Source of the DNA: an uncultured Lachnospiraceae bacterium
Lineage (GTDB): Bacteria > Bacillota > Clostridia > Lachnospirales > Lachnospiraceae
DNA length: 64,000 nucleotides
Direction of reading: 5' to 3'
NCBI GenBank assembly: GCA_947625135.1
Contig: CANQNE010000005.1
Coordinates: 20,566 to 84,565, forward strand
Below the pieces are notes generated by a model. That model did not search any database. It was not told the origin of the DNA and saw only the letters and a program-made list of their open reading frames with translations. Below are positions 35,336 to 44,619 of this stretch, in pieces. The position numbers and the translations under genes are program-made. Position 1 is the stretch's first letter. Each line of letters opens with the position of its first letter.

Positions 35336-36007
35336 TTGGACAGATTATTGCTTGTGGAAGACGATGGCAGTATTGTAAAAAATCTTACTGCGTTTTTGTG
35401 CAGTGAAGGTTTTCTGGTAAAGAGTACGGCGGAGCAGCAGAAAGCGCTCGCCATGCTGGAGCGGGAGCCCTTTGATCTGGTGCTGCTGGATATTTCCCTA
35501 AAAGAGGGAAACGGCTTTTCGCTCTGCAGCGCCATTAAGCATGATTACGATATCCCCGTGGTTTTTGTCACCGCCTCTGCGGATGAGTACAGCGTGGTGG
35601 CAGGGCTGGATATGGGAGCGGATGATTATATCAGCAAGCCTTTCCGCCCGAGGGAACTGGCCTCCCGCATCCGGACGGTATTGCGCCGCAGCAGGAAAGG
35701 GCGCGGGACGGTGCTGGAGGCGCAGGGTCTTTTGGTGGATACGGCCAAGGGGACAGTGTCCAAAAACGGCCGGGAGCTGTATTTGTCTGCGCTGGAATAC
35801 AGGCTGCTGCTCACGTTCTTTAACCACAGAGGCACGCTGCTGTCCCGTACCCGGCTTTTGGAGGAGCTTTGGGACATGGCGGGGGAATTTGTGAATGACA
35901 ATACGCTGACGGTCTACATCAAGCGCCTCAGAGAAAAGATAGAGGATGATCCTCAGAATCCGCAGATCATCAGGACGGTGCGGGGACTGGGGTACAGGAT
36001 AGACTGA
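35336..36007 (+). CDS. OmpR-family response regulator (BceR-like)
   Basis: 223 residues from a TTG at 35336, five bases after AGGAGGA. Receiver domain with phospho-acceptor Asp52 (LVLLDISLKEGNG) and SKPF; winged helix with LTVYIKRLREKIEDDPQNPQIIRTVRGLGYRID. It is the first gene of a four-gene unit with the kinase, ABC ATPase and permease, the arrangement of antimicrobial-peptide-sensing modules. Confidence 0.92.
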   Translation: MDRLLLVEDDGSIVKNLTAFLCSEGFLVKSTAEQQKALAMLEREPFDLVLLDISLKEGNGFSLCSAIKHDYDIPVVFVTASADEYSVVAGLDMGADDYISKPFRPRELASRIRTVLRRSRKGRGTVLEAQGLLVDTAKGTVSKNGRELYLSALEYRLLLTFFNHRGTLLSRTRLLEELWDMAGEFVNDNTLTVYIKRLREKIEDDPQNPQIIRTVRGLGYRID

Positions 36008-36028
36008 CAGGAAGAAAAGAGGGAACGT

Positions 36029-37036
36029 ATGCGTTTTTTTCGTAATCCTGAAGTGAAAAAAAGTATCGCCATATACGGAATTATCACGGCGGCGGCCGCA
36101 GCGGGAGGATGGATTTATAATCCTGCGCTGGGCCTGCTGCTTTTTTTGACCGGACTGGTATATCTGGCGCTTTATATATTGTTTACCTTTTGCCGTTATC
36201 AGAGATTGGCGGAAATGGGCAAAAGGATCGACAGCATCCTTCACGGGGAAAAGCTCGTGCCGGAGTCAAAATACCGGGAGGGAGAGCTGGCTGTTCTGGA
36301 AAATGAACTGAATAAAATGATCATCCGCCTATATGAACAGAAAGAGTTGCTGGAAAAGGATAAGCTGTATCTGCAGGATTCCATTGCGGACATTTCTCAT
36401 CAGCTGAAGACGCCGCTGACGGCGATGAATCTGATCTTGTCCCTGCTGGAAGATCCGGAGCTGTCAAAGGAACAGCGTTTTGGTTACAGAAAGGAGCTGG
36501 AAGGGCATATTTCTCATCTGGACTGGCTGATCTCCACATTACTGAAGTTGTCCAGACTGGACGCGGGAACAGCAAATCTGCAGGTGCGGAGGGTGGATGC
36601 AGCAAAGCTGATCCGCGTGGTCGTCACACCGCTGGAAATTCCCATGGAGTTGCGGGGGCTGAGCCTGCGTACAGAAATTGAAGAAGGCGTTTCTTTTGAC
36701 GGAGATTTGTCATGGACCGCAGAGGCGGTAGCCAATATCTTAAAAAACTGTATGGAACATACGCCGCCGGGTGGCGTGATCCATATAGAGGCTTCAGAAA
36801 ATCCCATCTATACGGAGTTTGTGATCTCGGATAACGGTGAGGGGATCAGTGAGGAAGATCTTCCTCATCTGTTTGAGCGGTTTTACCGGGGGAAAAACAG
36901 CAGTGACACCAGCGTTGGCATCGGACTTGCGCTCGCCAGAACGGTGATCACTTCCCAGAGGGGCACCGTGAAGGCGGAAAACAGAAAGGACGGCGGGGCT
37001 GCCTTTACCATCCGGTTTTATAAAAGTGTGGTGTAG
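36029..37036 (+). CDS. Sensor histidine kinase of the ABC-transporter-linked system (BceS-like)
   Basis: 335 residues. Two membrane helices at about 12-29 and 32-53 with almost no extracellular loop, the hallmark of intramembrane-sensing kinases that take their signal from an ABC transporter. HisKA has His124 (IADISHQLKTPLTAMNLIL); HATPase motifs are ILKNCMEHTPPGG, ISDNGEGISEEDLPHLFERFY and VGIGLALARTVI. It starts 21 bases after the regulator gene. Confidence 0.93.
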   Translation: MRFFRNPEVKKSIAIYGIITAAAAAGGWIYNPALGLLLFLTGLVYLALYILFTFCRYQRLAEMGKRIDSILHGEKLVPESKYREGELAVLENELNKMIIRLYEQKELLEKDKLYLQDSIADISHQLKTPLTAMNLILSLLEDPELSKEQRFGYRKELEGHISHLDWLISTLLKLSRLDAGTANLQVRRVDAAKLIRVVVTPLEIPMELRGLSLRTEIEEGVSFDGDLSWTAEAVANILKNCMEHTPPGGVIHIEASENPIYTEFVISDNGEGISEEDLPHLFERFYRGKNSSDTSVGIGLALARTVITSQRGTVKAENRKDGGAAFTIRFYKSVV

Positions 37037-37068
37037 GCAAAGATAAAAATAGGTATGGATCTGTAAAG

Positions 37069-37121
37069 TGACATTTTTGTTATAGGAAAGTCATGGTGCT
37101 GTCACCTGTAAACGATATAAT
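37069..37121 (+). promoter_or_regulatory. BceR-like box and promoter for the ABC transporter genes
   Basis: TGACA-N4-TGTTA (37069-37082) resembles the BceR inverted repeat TNACA-N4-TGTAA. A perfect -10 TATAAT (37116-37121) has no recognisable -35 17 bases upstream, as expected for an activator-dependent promoter, and the box ends ten bases before that position. Confidence 0.5.
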
Positions 37122-37179
37122 CATTCGAGAAGAAAAGGAAAATGGAGAGAAAACTCTCTGTATTTTCAGAACGGAGGAT

Positions 37180-37866
37180 ATGATGGAACTGTTGAAAGTG
37201 GAGCATCTCATGAAAATTTACGGAAGAGGGGAAAATCAGGTCTACGCCCTGAACGACGTCTCTTTTTCTGTACGGAAAGGAGAATTTATCGCCATCATCG
37301 GCCCTTCCGGCTCCGGCAAATCTACGCTGCTGCATATTCTGGGCGGAGTGGATCAACCTACCAGTGGAAAGGTCTATATGAACGGAATGGATGTTTATTC
37401 CCAGAACGACACCCAGCTGGCCGTGTTCCGCCGCCGGGAGGTAGGTCTGATCTATCAGTTTTATAACCTGATTCCGGTGATGAATGTGACGGAAAACATG
37501 ACGATGCCGGTGCTGATGGACGGCAGAAAGGTCAATGAGAAACGGCTTGAGGAGCTTTTGCAGGTGCTGAATCTAAAGGGGAGAGAGGGACATCTGCCCA
37601 ATCAGCTCTCCGGCGGACAGCAGCAGCGGGTCTCCATCGGACGGGCGCTGATGAATGCGCCTTCCGTGGTGCTGGCGGATGAACCGACAGGGAATCTGGA
37701 CTCCAAAAACAGTCAGGAGATCATCGAGCTTTTGAAGATGTCCAACCGGAATTATAAGCAGACCCTGATCGTGATTACCCACGATGAAAATATCGCCCTG
37801 CAGGCGGATCGGATCATCGCAATAGAGGACGGACAGATCGCAAGGGACGAGGTGATCCGTCCATGA
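37180..37866 (+). CDS. ABC transporter ATP-binding protein (MacB/BceA type)
   Basis: 228 residues from the ATG at 37180; a second ATG at 37183 is equally placed relative to GGAGG. Walker [11 protein letters not shown]-loop in LIYQFYNL, signature LSGGQQQRV, Walker [15 protein letters not shown] and the switch His in VITHDEN. It energises the adjacent permease. Its stop overlaps the permease start by four bases (ATGA). Confidence 0.95.
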   Translation: MMELLKVEHLMKIYGRGENQVYALNDVSFSVRKGEFIAIIGPSGSGKSTLLHILGGVDQPTSGKVYMNGMDVYSQNDTQLAVFRRREVGLIYQFYNLIPVMNVTENMTMPVLMDGRKVNEKRLEELLQVLNLKGREGHLPNQLSGGQQQRVSIGRALMNAPSVVLADEPTGNLDSKNSQEIIELLKMSNRNYKQTLIVITHDENIALQADRIIAIEDGQIARDEVIRP

Positions 37867-40577
37867 AAAGGAATAAAAACATCTTCTTTTCTTATGCAAA
37901 GAAAACCCTGCTGCAGAACAGATCGAGAACGCTGGTGACGATCATCGGCATTATCCTGTCTGTTTCTATGGTTACGGCTGTAACAACCCTTGTCTCCAGC
38001 CTGCAGCGCTATCTGTATCAGGTTTCGGTAGCGGAGGAAGGAGACTGGCATGGGGCGGTGTATCATCAGCCAAAAGAAAAATGGTCGTTTCTGGATGAGG
38101 ACGATCAGGTGGAAAGTTATGTGACTGCTGAAAACATCGGTTACGGGATACTGGAGGGTTGTGAAAACCCCGACAAACCCTACCTGTTTATCAGCGGCGT
38201 GACGCCGGCTTTTGTGAAAAAAATGCCGGTGGAGATCACTTCCGGCAGGATGCCCACAAGGGAAGGCGAACTGCTGATCCCGGATCATGTACGCAGCAAC
38301 GGGGGCGTATATCTGGAGCTTGGGGATCAGCTGACGCTGGAAGTGGGCTGCAGGATATCGGGAGGATCGGTAATCTGGCAGGATACCCCTTATCAGAGTG
38401 AGGAAGATGGCGGTGAGACGCTGGCGCCGGAAGGAACGGCAGTTTACACGGTAGTCGGATTTTATGAGCGTCCCTCCTTTGAAGCCAGAACGGCGCCGGG
38501 CTATACGGCATTGACCGTGGCCGACGGCAGCAGGGACAATTATAATGTATATTTCAAAATGAATGATCCGAAAACTATCTATTCTTTTCTGGAGCAGGAG
38601 TTTTCCGATGAGTATGAGGAAGAAACGGCGGTTATCAACACAGAGGTGCTGCTCAGCATGGGAGTATCGGGCAGACAATCCTTTAACCGGGTTCTCACCA
38701 ATCTGAGCATCATTCTGATCGGTATTATTATGATCGGTTCTATTTCGCTGATCTACAATGCCTTCTCTATTTCCGTGAGCGAACGCACGCGGCAGTTTGG
38801 ACTCATTGGCTCCATTGGCGCCACCAGAAAGCAGATGATATCCTGTGTGTTGTATGAAGCGCTGCTCCTGAGCGCAGTGGGGATCCCGCTGGGAATTTTG
38901 GCGGGCACAGGCGGTATCTGGCTGACACTGAAACTTGTGGGAGGAATGTTGGATCGGGTGATCTACAGCAGCGGCATTTCCTTTTCTCTGTATGTCACGT
39001 GGTGGGCGCTGCTTGCGGCGGCGGGAGTGGGGCTTGTCACAGTGCTGGTGTCCGCGTGGCTTCCTGCCAGACGGGCAATGAAGATTTCACCCATTGACGC
39101 CATTCGCCAGACAAGCGATATCAGGATCAAGGCAAGGAAGGTAAAAACTTCCAGACTGATTTATCGCCTTTTCGGTTTTGAGGGAATGGTTGCTGTCAAA
39201 AATCTGAAGCGAAGCAGGAAAAAATACCGGATTACAGTGTTTTCCCTGTTTATCAGTATTGTGCTGTTTGTAGCCGCCAGCAGCTTTTGCGCATATTTAA
39301 AATATAGCGCCGACACTGTAGCGGATACGTCCGGGATCGATCTGATCTGTGAATGTTATGATGAAAACGAAGAGGAGCAGGAGGCGTTCCTGCCTGTGCT
39401 GGACGATCTGACAGCCCGCTTTGCGCAGATTCCTCAGGTGGAAAAGCAGACTTGGAATGTTGATACTTATGAGGAAGTGCTGCTGGATGAACAGGGGTTG
39501 TCCCGCTCCTACAGGGAAAATGGGACAAAGCTGTACGGGAAAGGCTGGCTGGAAAAGAACCGGCGCGGCGATGAGATAAGGCTCTATGCCCGGATCTATT
39601 ATATCAATGATCAGGACTACCGGACTTATCTGAAGGAAAACGGACTGGACGAGGAACGGTATCTGAACAGCGAAGATCCCACGGCGCTGATCTACCCTCA
39701 TGTGGTGCTCTATAACGGGGAAGAGGGGAAGTATTACCCCGTATCGATCCTGGATAAGCAGGTTTCCCGGTTGGAGATCCTGCGGCAGAAGGAAATAGAG
39801 GGAATGTCATGTATGAGGAACGATGTAGATGAAAATCTGGGACAGGTTTATATCTATACGGATGAAGAGGGAAATGAAGTTAGATATCCTGCGGAGGAAG
39901 TGGAGGAGCGGATCCAGATCAATGCCGGGGAATATGTGGACGCACTGCCTTTTGGAATCCGGGAAAGGGGAAACGATCGTTTGATCTGTCTTTTGCCATA
40001 CAGCGCAAAGCCCCGGATCGACAGTCTGCCCATGCCGGTCACCTTTTATTTTCAGGCGTCCCAGCACAGGCCGGCCTCGGAAAAAATTGAAGAGATTCTG
40101 AAGGAAAAGCAGCTGGGCACAGAGGTGTATGATTTGGCGGAAAGCCGGGAAAGCGAGGAAGGGCTTTTGATCATCATCAATGTATTTTCTTACGGATTTA
40201 TCATCCTGATTTCTCTGATCACCGCCGCGAATGTGTTCAACACGATTTCTACCAACATCAATCTGCGGCGACGGGAATTTGCCATGCTCAGATCCATGGG
40301 TATGTCCCAGAAAGGATTTTACAGGATGATGCGGTTTGAATGTCTTTTTTACGGACTGAAGGGGCTTTTGTACGGACTGCCTGCGGCAATTCTGGTTACC
40401 TTCCTCATCTACCTCAGCGTCAATGAAGGTATTGCCGGCGGCTTCTTTGTACCATGGTACAGCGTGTGTATTGTGGTAGTCAGCGTATTTCTGGTGGTAT
40501 TTTCCACCATGCTGTATGCCACAGGCAAGGTGAAGAAAGAAAATACGGTGGACGCATTGAAGAATGAGAATTATTGA
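37863..40577 (+). CDS. FtsX/MacB-type ABC permease with two large extracellular domains
   Basis: 904 residues, larger than BceB (about 650). An N-terminal membrane helix (about 22-44) is followed by an extracellular MacB-like domain (about 50-275), an FtsX block of three helices (about 280-405), another helix (about 455-475), a second large extracellular domain (about 480-755) and three final helices (about 760-895). Both FtsX halves show the ERTRQFGLIGSIGATRKQM and RRREFAMLRSMGMSQKGF loops that contact the ATPase. With the upstream kinase it probably senses or removes a membrane-active peptide or lipid-II-binding drug; the substrate is unknown. Confidence 0.9.
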   Translation: MKRNKNIFFSYAKKTLLQNRSRTLVTIIGIILSVSMVTAVTTLVSSLQRYLYQVSVAEEGDWHGAVYHQPKEKWSFLDEDDQVESYVTAENIGYGILEGCENPDKPYLFISGVTPAFVKKMPVEITSGRMPTREGELLIPDHVRSNGGVYLELGDQLTLEVGCRISGGSVIWQDTPYQSEEDGGETLAPEGTAVYTVVGFYERPSFEARTAPGYTALTVADGSRDNYNVYFKMNDPKTIYSFLEQEFSDEYEEETAVINTEVLLSMGVSGRQSFNRVLTNLSIILIGIIMIGSISLIYNAFSISVSERTRQFGLIGSIGATRKQMISCVLYEALLLSAVGIPLGILAGTGGIWLTLKLVGGMLDRVIYSSGISFSLYVTWWALLAAAGVGLVTVLVSAWLPARRAMKISPIDAIRQTSDIRIKARKVKTSRLIYRLFGFEGMVAVKNLKRSRKKYRITVFSLFISIVLFVAASSFCAYLKYSADTVADTSGIDLICECYDENEEEQEAFLPVLDDLTARFAQIPQVEKQTWNVDTYEEVLLDEQGLSRSYRENGTKLYGKGWLEKNRRGDEIRLYARIYYINDQDYRTYLKENGLDEERYLNSEDPTALIYPHVVLYNGEEGKYYPVSILDKQVSRLEILRQKEIEGMSCMRNDVDENLGQVYIYTDEEGNEVRYPAEEVEERIQINAGEYVDALPFGIRERGNDRLICLLPYSAKPRIDSLPMPVTFYFQASQHRPASEKIEEILKEKQLGTEVYDLAESRESEEGLLIIINVFSYGFIILISLITAANVFNTISTNINLRRREFAMLRSMGMSQKGFYRMMRFECLFYGLKGLLYGLPAAILVTFLIYLSVNEGIAGGFFVPWYSVCIVVVSVFLVVFSTMLYATGKVKKENTVDALKNENY

Positions 40578-40636
40578 AAGAAAAAGACCATCTTTAAAAA
40601 GGCAGGAAGGATTCAGGCAGCGGCGGGCAACGAAAG

Positions 40637-40666
40637 GCAGCGCAGGCTTTCATGGCTGCATTTTTT
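40637..40666 (+). terminator. First terminator after the ABC permease
   Basis: GCAGC pairs with GCTGC across a loop of 13 bases, followed by A and six T residues. Short stem; it backs up the stronger hairpin just downstream. Confidence 0.45.
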
Positions 40667-40836
40667 CAGGGAGACAGGGCGTAGTTCTTTACGCTCTGTC
40701 TTTTAAATTTGGGGAAACAGTGATGAGCTTTTTTAGTCTGTAGAGGTTGCTGCCGGCCCTTTCTAATTCCGGTTTCCAAAACGAATTCTGAGTAATTGCA
40801 CATATTTCTGACTCCTTCCTGTAATTCTCTGGTCAT
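40666..40836 (-). pseudogene. Remnant of an Rpn-like/PD-(D/E)XK nuclease-transposase family tail
   Basis: A 56-codon frame includes ELQEGVRNMCNYSEFVLETG and then IRKGR. The CNxSE...GIxxGR pattern resembles the C-terminal tail of Rpn-type proteins common in Lachnospiraceae. The nuclease domain is absent and the rest is unlike protein and runs into the ABC terminator. I read it as a decayed fragment; no function is claimed. Confidence 0.35.
40673..40704 (+). terminator. Main terminator of the RR-HK-ABC operon
   Basis: GACAGGGCGTA and TACGCTCTGTC pair with one G-U through 11 bases around a six-base loop, followed by TTTT. It ends transcription from the permease. Confidence 0.75.
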
Positions 40837-41021
40837 GGAGATCCCTGCCGCGAAGGCAAATAAAAAATGATCCCCTGTGTGTCATAAGAAAACAGCCGCC
40901 AAAAAAGGAAGGCTGCTTTCCTTATTTCATGGAATCATCTTTTGTAGAGTAACGTATTTATATGTATTTGACAAGTGTACAATACCCGACAGGAAAATGC
41001 GAGGACGTTTGCCGGATTTTG
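40705..41021. other. Intergenic stretch without a supported intact gene
   Basis: Apart from the Rpn-like remnant I see no coding region here. A TTGACA at 40968-40973 has no matching -10 at normal distance. The stretch near 40900-40921 contains a short imperfect stem (GCAGCC/GGCTGC type) of unknown meaning. Confidence 0.5.
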
Positions 41022-41030
41022 TGTTATAAT
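41022..41030 (+). promoter_or_regulatory. Extended -10 promoter for the tag region
   Basis: TGTTATAAT, a perfect extended -10, lies about 160 bases before tag. No good -35 is visible. Confidence 0.45.
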
Positions 41031-41070
41031 CTGTTTAAATACGGAAACGAATCAGGTCGAGGGAATTTGC

Positions 41071-41172
41071 ATGGACATTCGGAATGAGAGCAGTGCACTT
41101 GCCATGGATTTTGAGACCTGCCAGAAAGCGCTTTTGGCAATGGAAAATGAAATCTGTCGGTATCGTATTTGA
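41071..41172 (+). CDS. Possible 33-residue peptide upstream of tag
   Basis: The frame MDIRNESSALAMDFETCQKA ends in ENEICRYRI, with GAGGGA about eight bases before the ATG and the extended -10 promoter before that. It ends 19 bases before tag. It may be a genuine small protein, a leader, or chance; I do not recognise it. Confidence 0.3.
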   Translation: MDIRNESSALAMDFETCQKALLAMENEICRYRI

Positions 41173-41191
41173 TTTATAAGGAGGGGAAAAC

Positions 41192-41821
41192 ATGGGACAT
41201 TGTGCGTGGGCATTTGCAAAGGAAGCCGACCGGCTTTATCACGATCATGAATGGGGTGTACCGGTACATCACGATGACCGCCAGATGTTTGAACATCTGA
41301 CGCTGGAATGTCTGCAGTGCGGGCTGAGCTGGGGACTGATGCTGAAGAAGCGGGAGATCTTCCGGCAATGCTTTGAAAACTTTGATTATGATAAGATCGC
41401 AGATTATGGAGAGGCCGATGTACAGCGGATTCTGCATACGGAAGGGATGCTGAAGTCAGAGCGCAAGGTTCGCGCAGTCATCAACAATGCCCGATGTTAC
41501 CGGAAGGTTCGGGAAGAATTTGGCAGCTTCTGCGATTATCTTTGGGCATACACAGACGGAAAGACGGTTCTGTACGACGGCCACGCTGACGGCGCGATAC
41601 CGGTCAGCAACGGTTTTTCCCAACGGATCAGTAAAGATCTGAAAAAACGGGGCTTCAAATTTATCGGAGCGGTTACGATCTATTCACATTTACAGGCCTG
41701 CGGGATTATCAACGACCATGCGGGGGACTGTCTCTGCTACCAGAGGATCAACGAGGCATATCCGACGGTAAAGATGAAACCGGATCAGGAGGTTGGACAG
41801 GCCGGTACAAGTTCGCAATGA
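41192..41821 (+). CDS. tag: DNA-3-methyladenine glycosylase I
   Basis: 209 residues. AAGGAGGGG precedes the ATG. The Tag fold shows its zinc site residues near both ends (Cys4 and His17; His and Cys in NDHAGDCLCYQ). Family sequence includes HDHEWGVPVHHDDRQMFEHL, LECLQCGLSW and FKFIGAVTIYSHLQACGIIN. It removes 3-methyladenine from alkylated DNA. The stop lies 116 bases before the MmcQ-like gene. Confidence 0.96.
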   Translation: MGHCAWAFAKEADRLYHDHEWGVPVHHDDRQMFEHLTLECLQCGLSWGLMLKKREIFRQCFENFDYDKIADYGEADVQRILHTEGMLKSERKVRAVINNARCYRKVREEFGSFCDYLWAYTDGKTVLYDGHADGAIPVSNGFSQRISKDLKKRGFKFIGAVTIYSHLQACGIINDHAGDCLCYQRINEAYPTVKMKPDQEVGQAGTSSQ

Positions 41822-41937
41822 ATATCGAAGAAGCATACAGGCTTGCCCCAACGGGAACTATATGCGCCCGGATATCGGCAATACAGGGCTGTATTCAGGC
41901 AGCTTTTCAAAACAGCGGAATACATGAGGATACATAT

Positions 41938-42684
41938 ATGAAATCTTACAGAGAACAACTATTTGCTTATATAAAGAAAAAATATAAGGCTTCTCCGGAA
42001 TATTTATGGCGGCGCTATCCCGGCTATGCGGTCTTTCGGCATGGGGATAATCAAAAGTGGTTTGCGCTTGTCATGGATGTGCCGGGGAATAAGTTGGGGT
42101 TGGAAACGGAAGAAATGTTGGATATTCTGAACGTGAAAATTTCGGATCCGTTTCTTGCGGATATCTTGGTGCAGCAGGAAGGCTTTTTTACGGGCTATCA
42201 TATCAGAAAAGGAAACTGGCTCTCCATCTCCCTGTATGGCGCGGTGGAATTTGATGAAATCTGCAGATGGCTGGAGGAAAGCTATCTGGCGACGGCGTCC
42301 GCAAAAACAAAGCAGGCGCACAGGCCTGCAAAGGATTGGATCATTCCGGCCAATCCGAAGTATTATGACGTCGAAGCGGCTTTTTCCAAAGAGAATGAGA
42401 TCGACTGGAAACAGGGACGGGGTATCAAAGCGGGGGACACCGTGTTCATATATATGGGCGCTCCGGTGTCGGCGATCCTTTATAAATGCAGGGTGACGAA
42501 TGTGGATATTACTTATCGTTTCGATAACGGAGAGCTGCATATATCAAGCCTGATGAAGATAAAATTGCTGAAACGCTATCAACCGGATCAATTTACCTTT
42601 GAGACGCTGAAAGAAAAGTATGGGATCCATGCAGTGAGAGGGCCGAGAGGGATTCCGGAAAGCTTAAGTGAAGCATTGAAATGA
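41938..42684 (+). CDS. MmcQ/YjbR-like domain fused to a PUA/EVE-like domain
   Basis: 248 residues from the ATG at 41938, eight bases after GAGG; this start matches the usual MmcQ N terminus, while a longer frame from 41818 overlapping tag has no ribosome site and a non-conserved extension. The first about 120 residues are YjbR/MmcQ-like (YLWRRYPGYAVFRHGDNQKW, FALVMDVPGNKLGL). The C-terminal about 110 residues (DWIIPANPKYYDVEAAF, IKAGDTVFIYMGAPVSAILY) resemble EVE/PUA domains that read modified bases. With tag next door, a DNA- or RNA-repair-related role is possible but unproven. Confidence 0.75.
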   Translation: MKSYREQLFAYIKKKYKASPEYLWRRYPGYAVFRHGDNQKWFALVMDVPGNKLGLETEEMLDILNVKISDPFLADILVQQEGFFTGYHIRKGNWLSISLYGAVEFDEICRWLEESYLATASAKTKQAHRPAKDWIIPANPKYYDVEAAFSKENEIDWKQGRGIKAGDTVFIYMGAPVSAILYKCRVTNVDITYRFDNGELHISSLMKIKLLKRYQPDQFTFETLKEKYGIHAVRGPRGIPESLSEALK

Positions 42685-42709
42685 TCGTATTTTATTTTGG
42701 ATGATGACA

Positions 42710-42718
42710 TGGTATAAT
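42710..42718 (+). promoter_or_regulatory. Extended -10 promoter for the AlbA_2 gene
   Basis: TGG followed by TATAAT, about 120 bases before the TTG start. The -35 region is only T-rich. Confidence 0.45.
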
Positions 42719-42836
42719 AGCGAGGAAAGCGCCGGTGACGCTTGCGTTGACCGGCATTTGACGAGCAGCGGCATCGAGACGCCAGTCGAGACCGTGTGCC
42801 TCTCTTTCTATGATATACAGTCTGGAGGTGAGAAAT

Positions 42837-44510
42837 TTGATATATACAGATGCTGAACTACGAGAAAAAATATATGAAATGCTAAAAGACTTTGAAACTG
42901 AGGTGGTTGAATTCAAAGAGGCGAATAACAGCTACTCCTTCAAGGATATCGGCAAGTATTTTTCTGCGCTTGGTAATGAGGCTAATATCAGAGGCAAGTC
43001 GGAAGGATGGCTTATATTTGGCATTACAAATAAAGGAGAATTCAAAGGAACTGATTATCGGAAGGGTGGAAACCTTCAATCTCTGAAAAAAGAGATTACA
43101 ACCGGTACAAATGAAAGATTGACGTTTCTTGATATCTATGAATTGACAATGGAGAAGTGTCGAGTAGTGGCCTTTCAGATTCCGCCGGCTATCCCTGGAA
43201 TCCCGACGACATGGAATGGCGCGGCATGGGCAAGAGAACATGAGTCTTTGGCACCGCTACCTATGAATAAGGTGGATCTGATCCGCAGCCAGGTCGGAAT
43301 GGATTGGTCAAAGGAAATTGTGAAGGATGCGACAATGGACGATTTAGATCCGGAGGCGGTTGCATATGCGAGAAAGATGTTCTCACGGAAACAGGAGAAT
43401 CGTAAGCTCGCGAAGGAGATATTGTCCGGCTTATCTGACATAGAAGTATTGAATAAAGCGGGTATATGTTTCAAGGGGCAAATTACAAGAACAGCACTTC
43501 TTCTGTTGGGTAAGAGGGAAGCGGCATTTTATTTTGATGGGTTTACTCCCAGAATAACGTGGACGCTTTATAATGCTGACAAGACGGTGAAGGCGTATGA
43601 GCATTTTGATATGCCATTTTTGCTGGCTGTAGACAAGGTCTATGCAAAGATTCGGAATGAGAAATACAGATATATCACAGAGCAGCAGACTTTGTTCCCT
43701 GAGGAAGTTCAGCAGTATGATGCCGATCTGGTAAAAGAAGTCATTAACAACTGTATCGCACATTCGGATTACAGGCGTCACGGCAAGATTAATGTTGAAG
43801 AATTTGAGGATCATCTGGTTTTCATTAACGAAGGTGCATTTATTCCGGAAACTATAGAGAAAGCTTTGGAGCCAGGATACAAGCCGCCATATTACAGAAA
43901 TGCATTTCTCTGTAATGCAATGGTGAATATGTATATGATCGATACGAATTCTATGGGTATTCCTATGATTTACAATATACAGAAAGCAAGGTGTTTTCCG
44001 CTTCCATCATACAATCTGGATGTTTTGAACCGTGTGAGCGTCACTGTTTATGGAAAGGTGCTTGATAAAAACTATACTCGGCTTCTTCATTCAAAGGGGG
44101 ATTTGGAACTAAAAACTGTATTCCTTTTGGATCAGGTGCAGAAGCGTAAGACTATATCGAAAGAAGACTATAAGGCTCTGAAGAAGGGTGGATTGGTTGA
44201 AGGCCGATATCCGGCATTATATGTGTCATATAAGATTGCTGAGGTTGTTGGCGATAAGGCTGGATATGTAAGAAACAAAGGTCTTGATGAAAGGATTTTG
44301 ATGGAATTGATTATTTCTGCGCTCCAAAATGGTCCGTTAAAGAAAGCAGATATATATGAGGCAGTGAAGCATGCTTTTCCAGAGGTACTTTCAGAGGAAA
44401 AACAATATAAAAAGCTTTCAAATCTGTTTCAGAAGATGAAGAAAGAGGAAATTATTGGAGTGCAAGGCAGTGCTGTTCACGCTGAGTGGTTTCTTATCAA
44501 CAAAGTGTAG
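42837..44510 (+). CDS. AlbA_2/Schlafen-like ATP-binding regulator (COG2865 type)
   Basis: 557 residues from a TTG at 42837, five bases after GGAGGTGA; an in-frame ATG at 42810 has no such site. The N-terminal AlbA_2 domain (about 1-130) has VVEFKEANNSYSFKDIGKYF and GWLIFGITNKGEFKG. The middle contains a GHKL-like ATP-binding region (VKEVINNCIAHSDYRRHGKI, DHLVFINEGAF), and the C terminus a winged-helix region. Such proteins are frequent in defence islands and near mobile DNA, with unclear function. Codon use is visibly more AT-rich than in flanking core genes, suggesting acquisition. A cluster of AGTCAAG repeats begins at its stop codon. Confidence 0.8.
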   Translation: MIYTDAELREKIYEMLKDFETEVVEFKEANNSYSFKDIGKYFSALGNEANIRGKSEGWLIFGITNKGEFKGTDYRKGGNLQSLKKEITTGTNERLTFLDIYELTMEKCRVVAFQIPPAIPGIPTTWNGAAWAREHESLAPLPMNKVDLIRSQVGMDWSKEIVKDATMDDLDPEAVAYARKMFSRKQENRKLAKEILSGLSDIEVLNKAGICFKGQITRTALLLLGKREAAFYFDGFTPRITWTLYNADKTVKAYEHFDMPFLLAVDKVYAKIRNEKYRYITEQQTLFPEEVQQYDADLVKEVINNCIAHSDYRRHGKINVEEFEDHLVFINEGAFIPETIEKALEPGYKPPYYRNAFLCNAMVNMYMIDTNSMGIPMIYNIQKARCFPLPSYNLDVLNRVSVTVYGKVLDKNYTRLLHSKGDLELKTVFLLDQVQKRKTISKEDYKALKKGGLVEGRYPALYVSYKIAEVVGDKAGYVRNKGLDERILMELIISALQNGPLKKADIYEAVKHAFPEVLSEEKQYKKLSNLFQKMKKEEIIGVQGSAVHAEWFLINKV

Positions 44511-44577
44511 TCAAGTATAGTCAAGAAATTCGGATTTTAGTCAAGGAATTAGTCAAAGAAGTCAAGGAAAAGTCAAC
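44508..44577 (+). repeat. Irregular array of AGTCAAG heptamers at the AlbA_2 stop codon
   Basis: AGTCAAG occurs at about 44509, 44519, 44539 and 44560, with variants AGTCAAA (44551) and AGTCAAC (44571); one more exact copy is at about 44648. The first copy includes the TAG stop of the AlbA_2 gene. Spacing is uneven (10-20 bases). Confidence 0.7.
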
Positions 44578-44619
44578 GAGGATTCCGAAAATGCTGTAAA
44601 TCCGGGGAATCTCGTTGAC
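44572..44619. repeat. Inverted repeat after the AGTCAAG array
   Basis: GTCAACGAG-g-ATTCC pairs with GGAATCTCGTTGAC around a loop of 19 bases. There is no T run on either side, so it is a weak terminator at best. The outer arm reuses the AGTCAAC repeat. Confidence 0.6.

Noticed and set aside
40968..40973. TTGACA as -35 of a tag promoter
   Set aside because: No -10 at 16-18 bases; the extended -10 at 41022 is too far away to use it.
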